A stretch of 6,458 nt of DNA from an uncultured Clostridia bacterium (GTDB lineage Bacteria > Bacillota_A > Clostridia > Christensenellales > CAG-138). The stretch covers positions 1-6,458 of the forward strand of contig CAMORL010000091.1 of assembly GCA_946623765.1 (NCBI GenBank). The letters are read 5' to 3'. The first letter of the stretch is position 1, and each line of letters opens with the position of its first letter. The translations under genes and the position numbers were made by a program. Under the pieces are notes generated by a model, which saw only the letters and a program-made list of their open reading frames with translations, had not been told where the DNA came from and searched no databases. Positions 1 to 5,933 of this stretch are shown piece after piece.

Positions 1-287
1 AGATCCTTGTGGAAGAGGGCTACATCAAGAGCTACGAGCTCGTTGAGGACGGCATTGTGAAGACCATCCGCATCAAGCTTAAGTACGGCCCCAACAAGCA
101 GCGCGTCATCGTCGGCATCAAGCGCATCTCCCGTCCGGGTCTTCGCGTTTATGCCCGCAAGGACGAGATCCCGAAGGTCCTCGGCGGCCTCGGCATCGCG
201 ATCCTGTCCACTTCTCGCGGCGTGATGACCGACCGTGAGGCAAGAAAGCTCGGCGTCGGCGGCGAAGTGCTCGCATACGTCTGGTAA
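1..287 (+). CDS. rpsH: 30S ribosomal protein S8, C-terminal part (5' truncated by window edge)
   Basis: S8 is a primary 16S rRNA-binding protein that nucleates the central domain of the 30S subunit; in E. coli it also represses spc-operon translation. The readable frame begins at base 3 with Ile-Leu-Val-Glu-Glu-Gly-Tyr and gives 94 residues to the TAA at 285-287. The family is usually about 130 residues, so roughly 38 N-terminal residues lie outside the window. Visible family hallmarks are [11 protein letters not shown], the [12 protein letters not shown] segment, and the C-terminal block around [19 protein letters not shown] ending in GEVLAYVW. The GTG at 9-11 is an internal Val codon, not a start. 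The gene leads directly into rplF after 19 bases, as in the standard spc order. The assignment is secure. Confidence 0.97.
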   Translation, partial: ILVEEGYIKSYELVEDGIVKTIRIKLKYGPNKQRVIVGIKRISRPGLRVYARKDEIPKVLGGLGIAILSTSRGVMTDREARKLGVGGEVLAYVW

Positions 288-306
288 TACAACAGGAGGA
301 AAAACA

Positions 307-846
307 ATGTCTCGAATCGGAAAACTTCCGGTACACATCGTGTCCGGAGTGACAATCACGGTTGACGAACACAATGTCGTGACCGTGAAGGGCCCCAAGG
401 GCGAGCTCACGCAGCGTGTTTCGCCCGAGATGATCCTGGAGCAGGACAACGGTGTTCTCACCGTAAAGCGTCCCAGCGACGACAAGCAGCACCGCGCACT
501 GCACGGACTGACCCGCTCGCTCATCAACAACATGGTCGTCGGCGTTTCGACCGGCTTTGAAAAGAAGCTCGAAATCGTCGGTACCGGTTACAGAGCGCAG
601 ATGGACGGCAAGGACCTCGTTCTGAACGTCGGTTACAGCCATCCGGTCAGATTCCCGAAGATGGACGGTATCGAATTTGAAACGCCCGCACCCACCAAGA
701 TCACGGTGAAGGGCATCGACAAGCAGAAGGTCGGCCAGATTGCAGCAGATATTCGCAAGACGCGCGCGCCGGAACCCTACAAGGGCAAGGGCATCCGTTA
801 CGAAGGCGAATTCGTACGCCGCAAGGAAGGCAAGACCGGCAAGTAA
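307..846 (+). CDS. rplF: 50S ribosomal protein L6
   Basis: L6 binds 23S rRNA near the factor-binding region at the base of the L7/L12 stalk and is needed for late 50S assembly. The protein has 179 residues, the usual bacterial length. It begins MSRIGKLPV, the typical L6 N-terminus, and shows the two tandem L6 folds at about residues 11-82 and 90-165. The L6 signature PEPYKGKGI is at 155-163 and a basic C-terminal tail follows. The start is ATG 307, with AGGAGG at 294-299 placed 7 bases upstream. The frame stays open upstream to 235, but those 24 codons lie inside rpsH and do not look like L6, so they are excluded. The gene sits between rpsH and rplR in the normal spc position. Confidence 0.98.
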   Translation: MSRIGKLPVHIVSGVTITVDEHNVVTVKGPKGELTQRVSPEMILEQDNGVLTVKRPSDDKQHRALHGLTRSLINNMVVGVSTGFEKKLEIVGTGYRAQMDGKDLVLNVGYSHPVRFPKMDGIEFETPAPTKITVKGIDKQKVGQIAADIRKTRAPEPYKGKGIRYEGEFVRRKEGKTGK

Positions 847-867
847 GGTAGAAAGGAGTAACATAGA

Positions 868-1236
868 ATGTTTTCTAAGATCGATAAGAATTCTGTTCGT
901 AAGGCGCGTCATCACCGTCAGCGCAGAAATCTGAACGGCACGTGCGAACGTCCGAGACTCAACGTCTATCGCAGCACGAACCACATCTATGCGCAGATCA
1001 TCAATGACGTCGACGGTAACACTCTGGTTGCTGCTTCTACGCTTGATGCAGAGATCAAAGGTCAGCTCGAAGGCAAGGACAAGAAGGAAGCTGCGAAGCT
1101 CGTCGGAAAGCTCGTCGGAGAGCGCGCGCTCGAAAAGGGCGTGAAGAAGGTCGTTTTCGACCGCGGCGGTTACCTGTACACCGGTCGCGTTGCGGCGCTT
1201 GCCGAGGGCGCGAGAGAAGCCGGTCTGGACTTCTAA
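868..1236 (+). CDS. rplR: 50S ribosomal protein L18
   Basis: L18 binds 5S rRNA and, with L5, anchors it in the central protuberance of the 50S subunit. The 122-residue length is normal for bacteria. The N-terminus is strongly basic (residues 7-30, including [10 protein letters not shown]), the part of L18 that contacts RNA. It is followed by PRLNVYRS at 29-36 and the conserved C-terminal block with [20 protein letters not shown] at 95-114, ending in GLDF. The start at ATG 868 has AAAGGAG at 852-858 upstream. The gene follows rplF by 21 bases and precedes rpsE by 13. Nothing is unusual in it. Confidence 0.98.
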   Translation: MFSKIDKNSVRKARHHRQRRNLNGTCERPRLNVYRSTNHIYAQIINDVDGNTLVAASTLDAEIKGQLEGKDKKEAAKLVGKLVGERALEKGVKKVVFDRGGYLYTGRVAALAEGAREAGLDF

Positions 1237-1249
1237 GGGAGGAAACGAA

Positions 1250-1765
1250 ATGAGAAACGACAGAGATAGAAAATTCGAGAAGGAAGTTCCCGAATTCAAA
1301 GAAAGACTCGTAGCGATCAACCGCGTTGCGAAGGTCGTTAAGGGCGGTAAGAACTTCCGCTTCACGGCGCTGATGGTTGTCGGCAACGAGAACGGCAAGG
1401 TCGGCGTAGGTCTCGGCAAGGCTGTTGAAATCCCCGAAGCGGTCCGCAAGGGCGTCGAGGATGCAAAGCGCCACATGATCGAGGTTCCGGTCGTCGGCAC
1501 GACGATTCCGCATCAGGTGGAAGGCAAGTTCGGCAAGGGTCACGTCCGTCTGCTCCCCGCTGAAGAAGGTACCGGCGTTATCGCGGGCGGTCCCGCGCGT
1601 GCGGTCCTCGAGGCGGCAGGCATCCGTGACATCCGCACGAAGTCCTACGGCTCCAACAACCCGTCGAACTGCGTGAAAGCAACGCTCAACGGACTTGCAC
1701 AGCTCCGTACCGCAGAACAGATCGCTGCGCTCCGCGGCAAGACCGTGGACGAGATCCTGAACTGA
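1250..1765 (+). CDS. rpsE: 30S ribosomal protein S5
   Basis: S5 sits at the mRNA entry channel on the back of the 30S subunit and contributes to decoding accuracy; changes in its N-terminal loop give spectinomycin resistance in other bacteria. The protein has 171 residues (family about 165). The dsRNA-binding-like N-terminal domain covers about residues 17-80, with [16 protein letters not shown] at 23-38 and VGVGLGKA at 51-58. The C-terminal domain carries [19 protein letters not shown] at 110-128 and ends [10 protein letters not shown]. The start is ATG 1250, preceded by GGGAGG at 1237-1242, which begins directly after the rplR stop codon. The frame is open back to 1190, but that part is the rplR coding end read out of frame. 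The N-terminal [12 protein letters not shown] is a charged leader of variable type. Confidence 0.98.
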   Translation: MRNDRDRKFEKEVPEFKERLVAINRVAKVVKGGKNFRFTALMVVGNENGKVGVGLGKAVEIPEAVRKGVEDAKRHMIEVPVVGTTIPHQVEGKFGKGHVRLLPAEEGTGVIAGGPARAVLEAAGIRDIRTKSYGSNNPSNCVKATLNGLAQLRTAEQIAALRGKTVDEILN

Positions 1766-1778
1766 GGAGGACAAAGCA

Positions 1779-1961
1779 ATGTTGAAAGTTACTTTGGTCA
1801 AGAGCCCGATTTCCAGCCTGCGCGATCAGCAGGACACGGTCAAGGCGCTCGGTCTCAAGAAGCTCAACAGCAGCGTCGTGAAACCGGACAATGCCTGCAT
1901 CCGCGGTCAGATCTTCAAGGTAAAGCACCTTGTCAAGGTCGAAGAAGTCGAAGAAGCATAA
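1779..1961 (+). CDS. rpmD: 50S ribosomal protein L30
   Basis: L30 is a small 23S rRNA-binding protein of the large subunit. The product has 60 residues, the typical bacterial length, with the family core [11 protein letters not shown] at residues 3-13, the [14 protein letters not shown] stretch at 20-33, and [14 protein letters not shown] at 41-54. The start is ATG 1779, and the Shine-Dalgarno GAGGAGG (1764-1770) shares two bases with the rpsE stop codon. The C-terminus ends in a doubled Val-Glu-Glu unit encoded by a 9-base tandem repeat, giving an acidic tail. The rpsE-rpmD-rplO placement is canonical. Confidence 0.97.
   Translation: MLKVTLVKSPISSLRDQQDTVKALGLKKLNSSVVKPDNACIRGQIFKVKHLVKVEEVEEA
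1938..1955 (+). repeat. 9-bp tandem duplication at the 3' end of rpmD
   Basis: The unit GTCGAAGAA occurs twice in direct succession and in frame, coding for Val-Glu-Glu twice (L30 residues 54-59). A partial third copy, GTCAAG, precedes it. It looks like a simple slippage duplication that lengthens the acidic tail by three residues; no function is evident. Confidence 0.85.
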
Positions 1962-1976
1962 GAGGAGGGTCAACGT

Positions 1977-2417
1977 ATGAAGATCCATGATTTGAGACCG
2001 GCAGATGGCGCCAAGCAGAGCCCCAAGCGTGTGGGCCGCGGCACGGGTTCCGGTATCGGCAAGACCTCCGCAAAGGGTCATAAGGGTCAGAAAGCCCGCA
2101 GCGGCGCAAAGAAGAACGGGTTTGAAGGCGGTCAGATGCCTCTGGCACGCCGTCTCCCGAAGCGCGGCTTCTACAATCATTTTGCGAAGGAATACACAAT
2201 CATCAACATTTCCGACCTGAATGGGTTGGAGAACGGCACCGAGGTTACCGGTGAGCTCCTGAAGGAACTCGGCATTATCGGCAAGCTCGAAAAGGACGGC
2301 CTGAAGGTTCTGGGCAACGGCGAGCTTTCCAAGAAACTCACCGTCAAGGCTGCGAAGTTCTCAAAATCCGCGGAGGAAGCCATTCGGAACGCAGGCGGAA
2401 ACGTTGAGGTGATCTGA
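1977..2417 (+). CDS. rplO: 50S ribosomal protein L15
   Basis: L15 is a 23S rRNA-binding protein important for late assembly of the 50S subunit. The 146-residue product is the normal length. It begins [13 protein letters not shown] and has the long glycine- and lysine-rich N-terminal extension that threads into the rRNA, with [20 protein letters not shown] at 18-37. [15 protein letters not shown] follows at 51-65. The globular C-terminal domain ends [19 protein letters not shown], with the family's AGG motif. The start is ATG 1977, with AGGAGG at 1963-1968 upstream. Its TGA stop (2415-2417) shares one base with the secY start, so secY translation is probably coupled to it. Confidence 0.98.
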   Translation: MKIHDLRPADGAKQSPKRVGRGTGSGIGKTSAKGHKGQKARSGAKKNGFEGGQMPLARRLPKRGFYNHFAKEYTIINISDLNGLENGTEVTGELLKELGIIGKLEKDGLKVLGNGELSKKLTVKAAKFSKSAEEAIRNAGGNVEVI

Positions 2418-3799
2418 TGTTCAGCACATTCATCAACGCGTTCAAGATCAAAGACCTCAGAAAGAAGATCCTTTACACGATCCTTCTCATCGTGGTCTAC
2501 CGTCTTGGCAGCGCTATCCCGATCCCGGGCGTCAACCTGATCGGCTGGCAGAAAGCGACGGAAACGCTGACGACCATGAGCGACTTCATGAGTCTCATGT
2601 CGGGTACCGCGTTCTCGCAGTTCACGATCTTTGCAATGGGTATTTCGCCTTACATCACGGCGTCCATTATCCTGCAGCTGCTCACCATTGCGATTCCGGC
2701 TCTCGAGCGGATGAGCAAGGAGGAGGACGGTCGTGAAAAGATCGAGCGCATCACGCGTTATGCGGGCGTCGGTCTTGCGGTTGTTCAGGCGATCGGCATC
2801 GTCATGTCCTACAACAGCGTTCTGTCCGGCGGCGAATACATCGTCTCCAAAGCAGACGGACTGTTCGTTCTGCGTCTCGCGATCATCGCGATCTGCGCAG
2901 CGGCAGGTACCGCATTCCTGATGTGGCTCGGCGAGCGCATCACGGAAAAGGGAATCGGCAACGGCATTTCCATGCTGATCTTCGCTTCCATCGTGTCCCG
3001 TATTCCTGATTTCATCAAGGAACGCGTCGTCGCGATTCAGGCGAACCCCGGCAGCGTCTGGACGTATGTGATCCTTGTTGTAACCATCGCGGTTATCATT
3101 GCGCTCATCGCGTTTGTCGTGTATATCGACAAGGCGGTCCGCAAGATCCCGGTGCAGTATGCAAAGCGTGTCGTCGGTCGCAAGATGTACGGCGGTCAGA
3201 ACACGCATCTGCCGATGAAGGCAAATGCAAACGGCGTTCTGCCCCTGATCTTCGCTATGACGATCATGCAGTTCCCCGAGATGATCATGCAGTTCTTCAC
3301 CCGCGAGAGCGGCTTTGCGAAGTTCTGGTATCGCTGGATGGTGTCCGCTCCCAGAGTGTGGAACGGAGTTGACTACGTCAAGACGAGCGTTCTTCCGAGC
3401 GCAGGCTCCGGCTATGTAGGAATTCAGTATGCACCGTTTGTGTACTACATCATCTACTTCCTGCTGATCATCGCATTCGGTTACTTCTACACCTCGATCA
3501 CGTTCAACCCGGTTGAGATGTCGAAGAACCTGCAGCAAAACGGCGGCTTCATCCCGGGCATCCGTCCCGGCAAGCCCACCGGCGAGTATCTCGGCAAGAT
3601 TTCGAACCGCCTCACGCTGTTCGGATCTCTGTTCCTCGCAGTCATCGCAATCGTTCCGACGATCATTCTGAACATGATGGGCGTCACCAATATGTTCGGC
3701 GCCACCTCTGTTCTGATTATGGTCAGCGTCGCGCTTGAAACGACGGAACAGCTCGAATCCCAGATGCTCATGCGTCACTACAAGGGATTCCTGAACTAA
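2417..3799 (+). CDS. secY: Protein translocase channel subunit SecY
   Basis: SecY is the pore-forming subunit of the SecYEG translocon in the cytoplasmic membrane; it passes unfolded proteins outward and releases membrane segments sideways. The 460 residues give the expected ten membrane segments, roughly at 18-37, 67-93, 115-133, 151-171, 183-197, 215-236, 271-294, 338-360, 399-420 and 427-443. Family landmarks include FAMGISPYITASIILQLL at 72-89, GTAFLMWLGERITEKGIGNG at 164-183, the basic cytoplasmic loop with VRKIPVQYAKR at 241-251, and GFIPGIRPG at 377-385, whose arginine (383) corresponds to the functionally critical E. coli R357. The C-terminus LESQMLMRHYKGFLN resembles Bacillus SecY. 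The outer loop between segments 7 and 8 (about 295-337) appears longer than in E. coli or Bacillus. GAGGTGA at 2406-2412, inside rplO, is the likely ribosome binding site. Confidence 0.98.
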   Translation: MFSTFINAFKIKDLRKKILYTILLIVVYRLGSAIPIPGVNLIGWQKATETLTTMSDFMSLMSGTAFSQFTIFAMGISPYITASIILQLLTIAIPALERMSKEEDGREKIERITRYAGVGLAVVQAIGIVMSYNSVLSGGEYIVSKADGLFVLRLAIIAICAAAGTAFLMWLGERITEKGIGNGISMLIFASIVSRIPDFIKERVVAIQANPGSVWTYVILVVTIAVIIALIAFVVYIDKAVRKIPVQYAKRVVGRKMYGGQNTHLPMKANANGVLPLIFAMTIMQFPEMIMQFFTRESGFAKFWYRWMVSAPRVWNGVDYVKTSVLPSAGSGYVGIQYAPFVYYIIYFLLIIAFGYFYTSITFNPVEMSKNLQQNGGFIPGIRPGKPTGEYLGKISNRLTLFGSLFLAVIAIVPTIILNMMGVTNMFGATSVLIMVSVALETTEQLESQMLMRHYKGFLN

Positions 3800-3804
3800 C
3801 CGAT

Positions 3805-4425
3805 ATGAAACTGATCTTCTTAGGCCCGCCGGGTGCGGGCAAAGGCACACAGGCTGAGCGCATTGCGGAGCGATTTGAAATCGCGCATCTTTCCACCGGC
3901 GACATGCTTCGGGCGGAGATCCGCAATGCCACTCCGCTGGGTGCGGCGGCAAAGGCGTACATCGACCGCGGCGAGCTTGTTCCGGACAGCGTCATCATCG
4001 ACATGGTCCGTGAGCGGATCACGCGGGACGACTGTAAGAACGGCTTCCTTTTAGACGGTTTTCCGAGAACGGTCGTACAGGCCGAAGCGCTTGCGGAATT
4101 CACCGACGTTGACTATGCGGTCAACATCGACGTTCCGAGCGAAAGGCTCGTCGCCCGCATCTCCGGGCGCAGAATGTGCCCCGACTGCGGCGCTGCGTAT
4201 CATGTTTCCATGTACGCGGAACCGACCTGCAGGAAGTGCGGCGCAACGCTGTATCAGCGCGACGACGACCGGGAGGAAACGGTCAAGAACCGTCTGAAGG
4301 TCTACACGGAAAAGACAGCGCCCCTGATCGCTTTCTATGAAGCGGCGGGCAAGCTGGTCACCGTTGACGGCGATCAGGCCGTCGATGCGGTGACGGAGAG
4401 CATTTTGAAAGGGCTCGGCGCATGA
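3805..4425 (+). CDS. adk: Adenylate kinase, zinc-lid type
   Basis: This cytoplasmic enzyme catalyses ATP + AMP = 2 ADP and keeps the adenylate pool balanced. The 206-residue product has the P-loop GPPGAGKGTQ at residues 7-16 and the AMP-binding STGDMLR at 30-36. GFLLDGFPRT at 80-89 is the conserved nucleotide-binding block. In the LID domain, cysteines at 125, 128, 142 and 145 (CPDC...CRKC) form the four-Cys zinc site common in Gram-positive enzymes, followed by RDDDREETVKNRL. It is slightly short against the usual 214-217. The start at ATG 3805 lies 5 bases after the secY stop and has no clear Shine-Dalgarno at proper spacing, so it may rely on ribosomes finishing secY. Its TGA overlaps the map start. 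It uses CGG and AGG arginine codons that are almost absent from the flanking r-protein genes. Confidence 0.98.
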   Translation: MKLIFLGPPGAGKGTQAERIAERFEIAHLSTGDMLRAEIRNATPLGAAAKAYIDRGELVPDSVIIDMVRERITRDDCKNGFLLDGFPRTVVQAEALAEFTDVDYAVNIDVPSERLVARISGRRMCPDCGAAYHVSMYAEPTCRKCGATLYQRDDDREETVKNRLKVYTEKTAPLIAFYEAAGKLVTVDGDQAVDAVTESILKGLGA

Positions 4426-5180
4426 TAACGATCAAGTCTGCGCAGGACATCGAACGGATGAAAGCGGCCGGCAAAGTCGTGGAAGACACCCTGAAGCTCC
4501 TTGAACAGAGCGTACGGGTCGGCATCACAACCGGCGAGCTGAACAAGATCGCGGAAGATTACATCCGCAGTCAAGGCGCATATCCGACATGTCTCAATTA
4601 CAACGGGTATCCGAAAGCGATCTGTATTTCGGTCAACGAAGTGGTCGTTCACGGGATTCCCGGTCCGCGCAAGCTCAAGGACGGAGATATCGTGTCATGC
4701 GATGTGTGCGCAACACTGAACGGGTTTGTCGGAGACGCTACGAGAACATTTCTCGTCGGCAATGTCCCGGAAGAGACGAGAAAGCTCGTCGAAGTCACGC
4801 GGGAATGCTTCTTCAAAGGCATCGAATTCGCGCGGCCGGGGTATCGGGTCTCCGATATCAGCAAGGCGATCCAGAACCACGCAGAATCGCACGGCTACGG
4901 CGTCGTGCGGGAACTGACCGGCCACGGCGTCGGCAGAAATCTGCATGAGGATCCCGAGGTTCCGAACTTCTATTCGCCCCGTGCACGGCAGCGCCTGGAA
5001 GCGGGCATGACGATTGCGGTGGAACCGATGATCACGCTCGGCTCACGGGAGGTCTGGCAGCTGGACGACGGCTGGACGATCACTACCCGGGACGGAAAAC
5101 CGGCTGCGCACTACGAGAACACGATCGCGATCACCGAAGGCGATCCGATCCTGCTGACCTGCTCGGAGGCGGTTCAATGA
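4422..5180 (+). CDS. map: Type I methionine aminopeptidase
   Basis: The enzyme removes the N-terminal methionine from new proteins after deformylation, acting at the ribosome exit in the cytoplasm. The 252-residue product is the normal length for the short bacterial type I form, with no added zinc-finger domain. The five metal ligands of the pita-bread fold are all present: Asp94, Asp105, His168, Glu201 and Glu232. The active-site histidines His77 (VVHGIPG) and His175 (GVGRNLHE) are also intact. GHGVGRNLHEDP at 167-178 is the family signature. The ATG overlaps the adk stop as ATGA (4422-4425), and AAAGGG at 4408-4413 can act as ribosome binding site. Its own stop overlaps the next gene in the same way, so adk, map and the KOW gene look translationally coupled. 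Nine of its 16 arginine codons are CGG. Confidence 0.98.
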   Translation: MITIKSAQDIERMKAAGKVVEDTLKLLEQSVRVGITTGELNKIAEDYIRSQGAYPTCLNYNGYPKAICISVNEVVVHGIPGPRKLKDGDIVSCDVCATLNGFVGDATRTFLVGNVPEETRKLVEVTRECFFKGIEFARPGYRVSDISKAIQNHAESHGYGVVRELTGHGVGRNLHEDPEVPNFYSPRARQRLEAGMTIAVEPMITLGSREVWQLDDGWTITTRDGKPAAHYENTIAITEGDPILLTCSEAVQ

Positions 5181-5449
5181 CATACGAACCGCTTGAACCG
5201 GGCGAGATCGTACGCTCACGCGCAGGGCGGGATCGCGGACGCGCATTCGTGATTCTCAAGTTGATCGACGAGGACTATGTTCTGCTCGTCGATGGGCGGC
5301 TTCGGACGCTGGAGCGTCCCAAGAAAAAGAAGCGCCGGCACCTTTTGAAGGCTTCCGAAACGCGGATGGAGCTTACGGGACATCTCGTAAACGCGGATTT
5401 CCGAAAGTTCCTTTCCGCCGAAGGGTTCCCAAACGACCGAACAGAGTAA
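5177..5449 (+). CDS. KOW-domain RNA-binding protein (L14e/L27e-like)
   Basis: This 90-residue protein matches the small KOW-domain proteins found between map and infA in many Bacillota, often annotated as RNA-binding protein or L14e/L6e/L27e-like; Bacillus subtilis has a comparable gene, ybzG, in this position. Residues 8-34 (PGEIVRSRAGRDRGRAFVI and following) fit the KOW fold: a glycine-rich turn between beta strands with the pattern G-x-I-V-x-S-x-A-G-x-D-x-G. A highly basic patch, RPKKKKRRH, spans 47-55 and would suit RNA contact. The C-terminal part is more variable. The ATG overlaps the map stop as ATGA, with GGAGG at 5165-5169 correctly spaced. Operon position suggests a role at the ribosome or in translation. 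The exact function is not established to my knowledge, so I give no gene symbol. Confidence 0.88.
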   Translation: MTYEPLEPGEIVRSRAGRDRGRAFVILKLIDEDYVLLVDGRLRTLERPKKKKRRHLLKASETRMELTGHLVNADFRKFLSAEGFPNDRTE

Positions 5450-5454
5450 GGAGG
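5448..5454 (+). promoter_or_regulatory. Ribosome binding site supporting the TTG start of infA
   Basis: AAGGAGG, a full match to the anti-Shine-Dalgarno core, overlaps the TAA stop of the KOW gene and ends 7 bases before the TTG at 5462. No ATG or GTG lies in frame nearby, and the codons just upstream are ATA and TCG, so this site fixes the TTG as the start. Confidence 0.9.
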
Positions 5455-5461
5455 AATATCG

Positions 5462-5683
5462 TTGTCCAAACAGGATGTCATTGAAGTGGAAGGCGTCGTG
5501 ACCGAAGCGTATCCGAACGCAATGTTCGAAGTCAAGCTTCCGAACGATCACAAGATCCTCGCGACCATTTCGGGCAAGCTGCGCATGAACTACATCCGCA
5601 TCCTTCCCGGAGACAAGGTCACCGTCGAGCTTTCGATGTATGATTTGACCCGCGGCCGCATCACGTGGCGCGCAAAGAACTGA
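5462..5683 (+). CDS. infA: Translation initiation factor IF-1 (TTG start)
   Basis: IF1 binds the A site of the 30S subunit during initiation and helps IF2 and IF3 select the initiator tRNA. The 73-residue product is the usual length and a single S1-like OB fold. It starts (M)[10 protein letters not shown] and shows [17 protein letters not shown] at 18-34, [17 protein letters not shown] at 37-53 and the terminal [10 protein letters not shown] at 61-70, all hallmark IF1 segments. The start codon is TTG: the family N-terminus lines up exactly there, a strong AAGGAGG is ideally spaced, and no other start is available in frame. A weak start codon preceded by a very strong binding site may set IF1 output. 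It lies 12 bases after the KOW gene and 34 before rpmJ. Confidence 0.98.
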   Translation: MSKQDVIEVEGVVTEAYPNAMFEVKLPNDHKILATISGKLRMNYIRILPGDKVTVELSMYDLTRGRITWRAKN

Positions 5684-5717
5684 GAAGTCAGGAAAAGATT
5701 TATTAAGGAGAAAAGCT

Positions 5718-5831
5718 ATGAAAGTCAGACCGTCTGTGAAACCCATTTGCGAAAAGTGCAAGATCATCAAGCGCAAGGGCCGCGTCATGATCATTTGCGA
5801 GAATCCGAAGCACAAGCAAAAGCAGGGCTGA
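5718..5831 (+). CDS. rpmJ: 50S ribosomal protein L36, zinc-binding form
   Basis: L36 is the smallest large-subunit protein and stabilises 23S rRNA. The 37-residue product [15 protein letters not shown]... is full length for the canonical form. The zinc ribbon is intact: Cys11, Cys14, Cys27 and His32, making this the zinc-dependent (C+) paralogue rather than the cysteine-free one made under zinc shortage. The start ATG 5718 has AAGGAG at 5705-5710, 7 bases upstream. The gene follows infA by 34 bases, the standard order in Bacillota, and is followed by the largest gap in the window. It is easily missed because of its length, but every residue fits the family. Confidence 0.97.
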   Translation: MKVRPSVKPICEKCKIIKRKGRVMIICENPKHKQKQG

Positions 5832-5933
5832 TCCCCAAAGGGAATAAACTTGCGGGGCGGCTGGCACAAACGTGCAACCCGCAAGCCAATATAGATCCAA
5901 TTTTCAAAATTTTTACGGAGGTAGAGAAACGAT
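5832..5933 (+). promoter_or_regulatory. Structured rpmJ-rpsM intergenic region, candidate leader RNA
   Basis: This 102-base gap is the only long non-coding stretch here. A perfect 8-bp inverted repeat, CTTGCGGG (5849-5856) with CCCGCAAG (5878-5885), encloses a smaller stem GCAC/GTGC (5864-5867 and 5872-5875) with an AAAC loop. Upstream, TCCC/GGGA (5832-5835, 5840-5843) can make a weak hairpin, and CCCC at 5833-5836 could alternatively pair with GGGG at 5854-5857. ACGTGC (5870-5875) is also complementary to GCACGT at 5937-5942, in the first codons of rpsM. From 5888 the sequence is A/T-rich, then CGGAGG at 5916-5921 serves rpsM. There is no uninterrupted U-run directly after the stem, so it does not look like an intrinsic terminator. 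Regulation, for example by a ribosomal protein such as S4 as in E. coli, is inference only. Confidence 0.5.

Noticed and set aside
235..306. In-frame upstream extension of rplF
   Set aside because: It overlaps the rpsH coding end, does not resemble L6, and the ATG at 307 has a correctly spaced AGGAGG and the family N-terminus.
1190..1249. In-frame upstream extension of rpsE
   Set aside because: It falls inside the end of rplR. The ATG at 1250 with GGGAGG upstream gives a standard-length S5.
118..1500. A 460-codon open frame on the minus strand opposite rpsH-rpsE
   Set aside because: It lies wholly antisense to four certain r-protein genes, its translation has low-complexity Arg/Leu/Asp-rich character with no recognisable domain, and GC-rich third codon positions readily leave such frames open.
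1055..1801. A 248-codon minus-strand frame opposite rplR and rpsE
   Set aside because: It is a shadow of strongly coding sequence on the plus strand, with no motif and no supporting context.
2177..3952. A 591-codon open frame on the minus strand opposite rplO, secY and adk
   Set aside because: It is the mirror of the secY coding frame. The product is rich in Asp, Arg and His with no family resemblance, and no ribosome binding site or operon context supports it.
5216..5884. A 222-codon minus-strand frame crossing the KOW gene, infA, rpmJ and the intergenic stem
   Set aside because: It crosses three secure plus-strand genes and has no recognisable domain or ribosome binding site.
5867..5895. 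Promoter for rpsM with TATAGA at 5890-5895 as -10 box
   Set aside because: The hexamer matches only four of six consensus bases, and the position about 17 bases upstream (CAAACG) does not resemble a -35 box.
5899..5911. A/T palindrome AATTTT-C-AAAATT as an operator or hairpin
   Set aside because: The one-base centre cannot form a stable hairpin and such palindromes are common in A/T-rich spacers; there is no second copy to suggest a binding site.
5849..5914. Intrinsic terminator between rpmJ and rpsM
   Set aside because: A good stem exists, but the T-rich run starts about 15 bases after it and is interrupted, so it lacks the U-tract expected directly behind a terminator stem.
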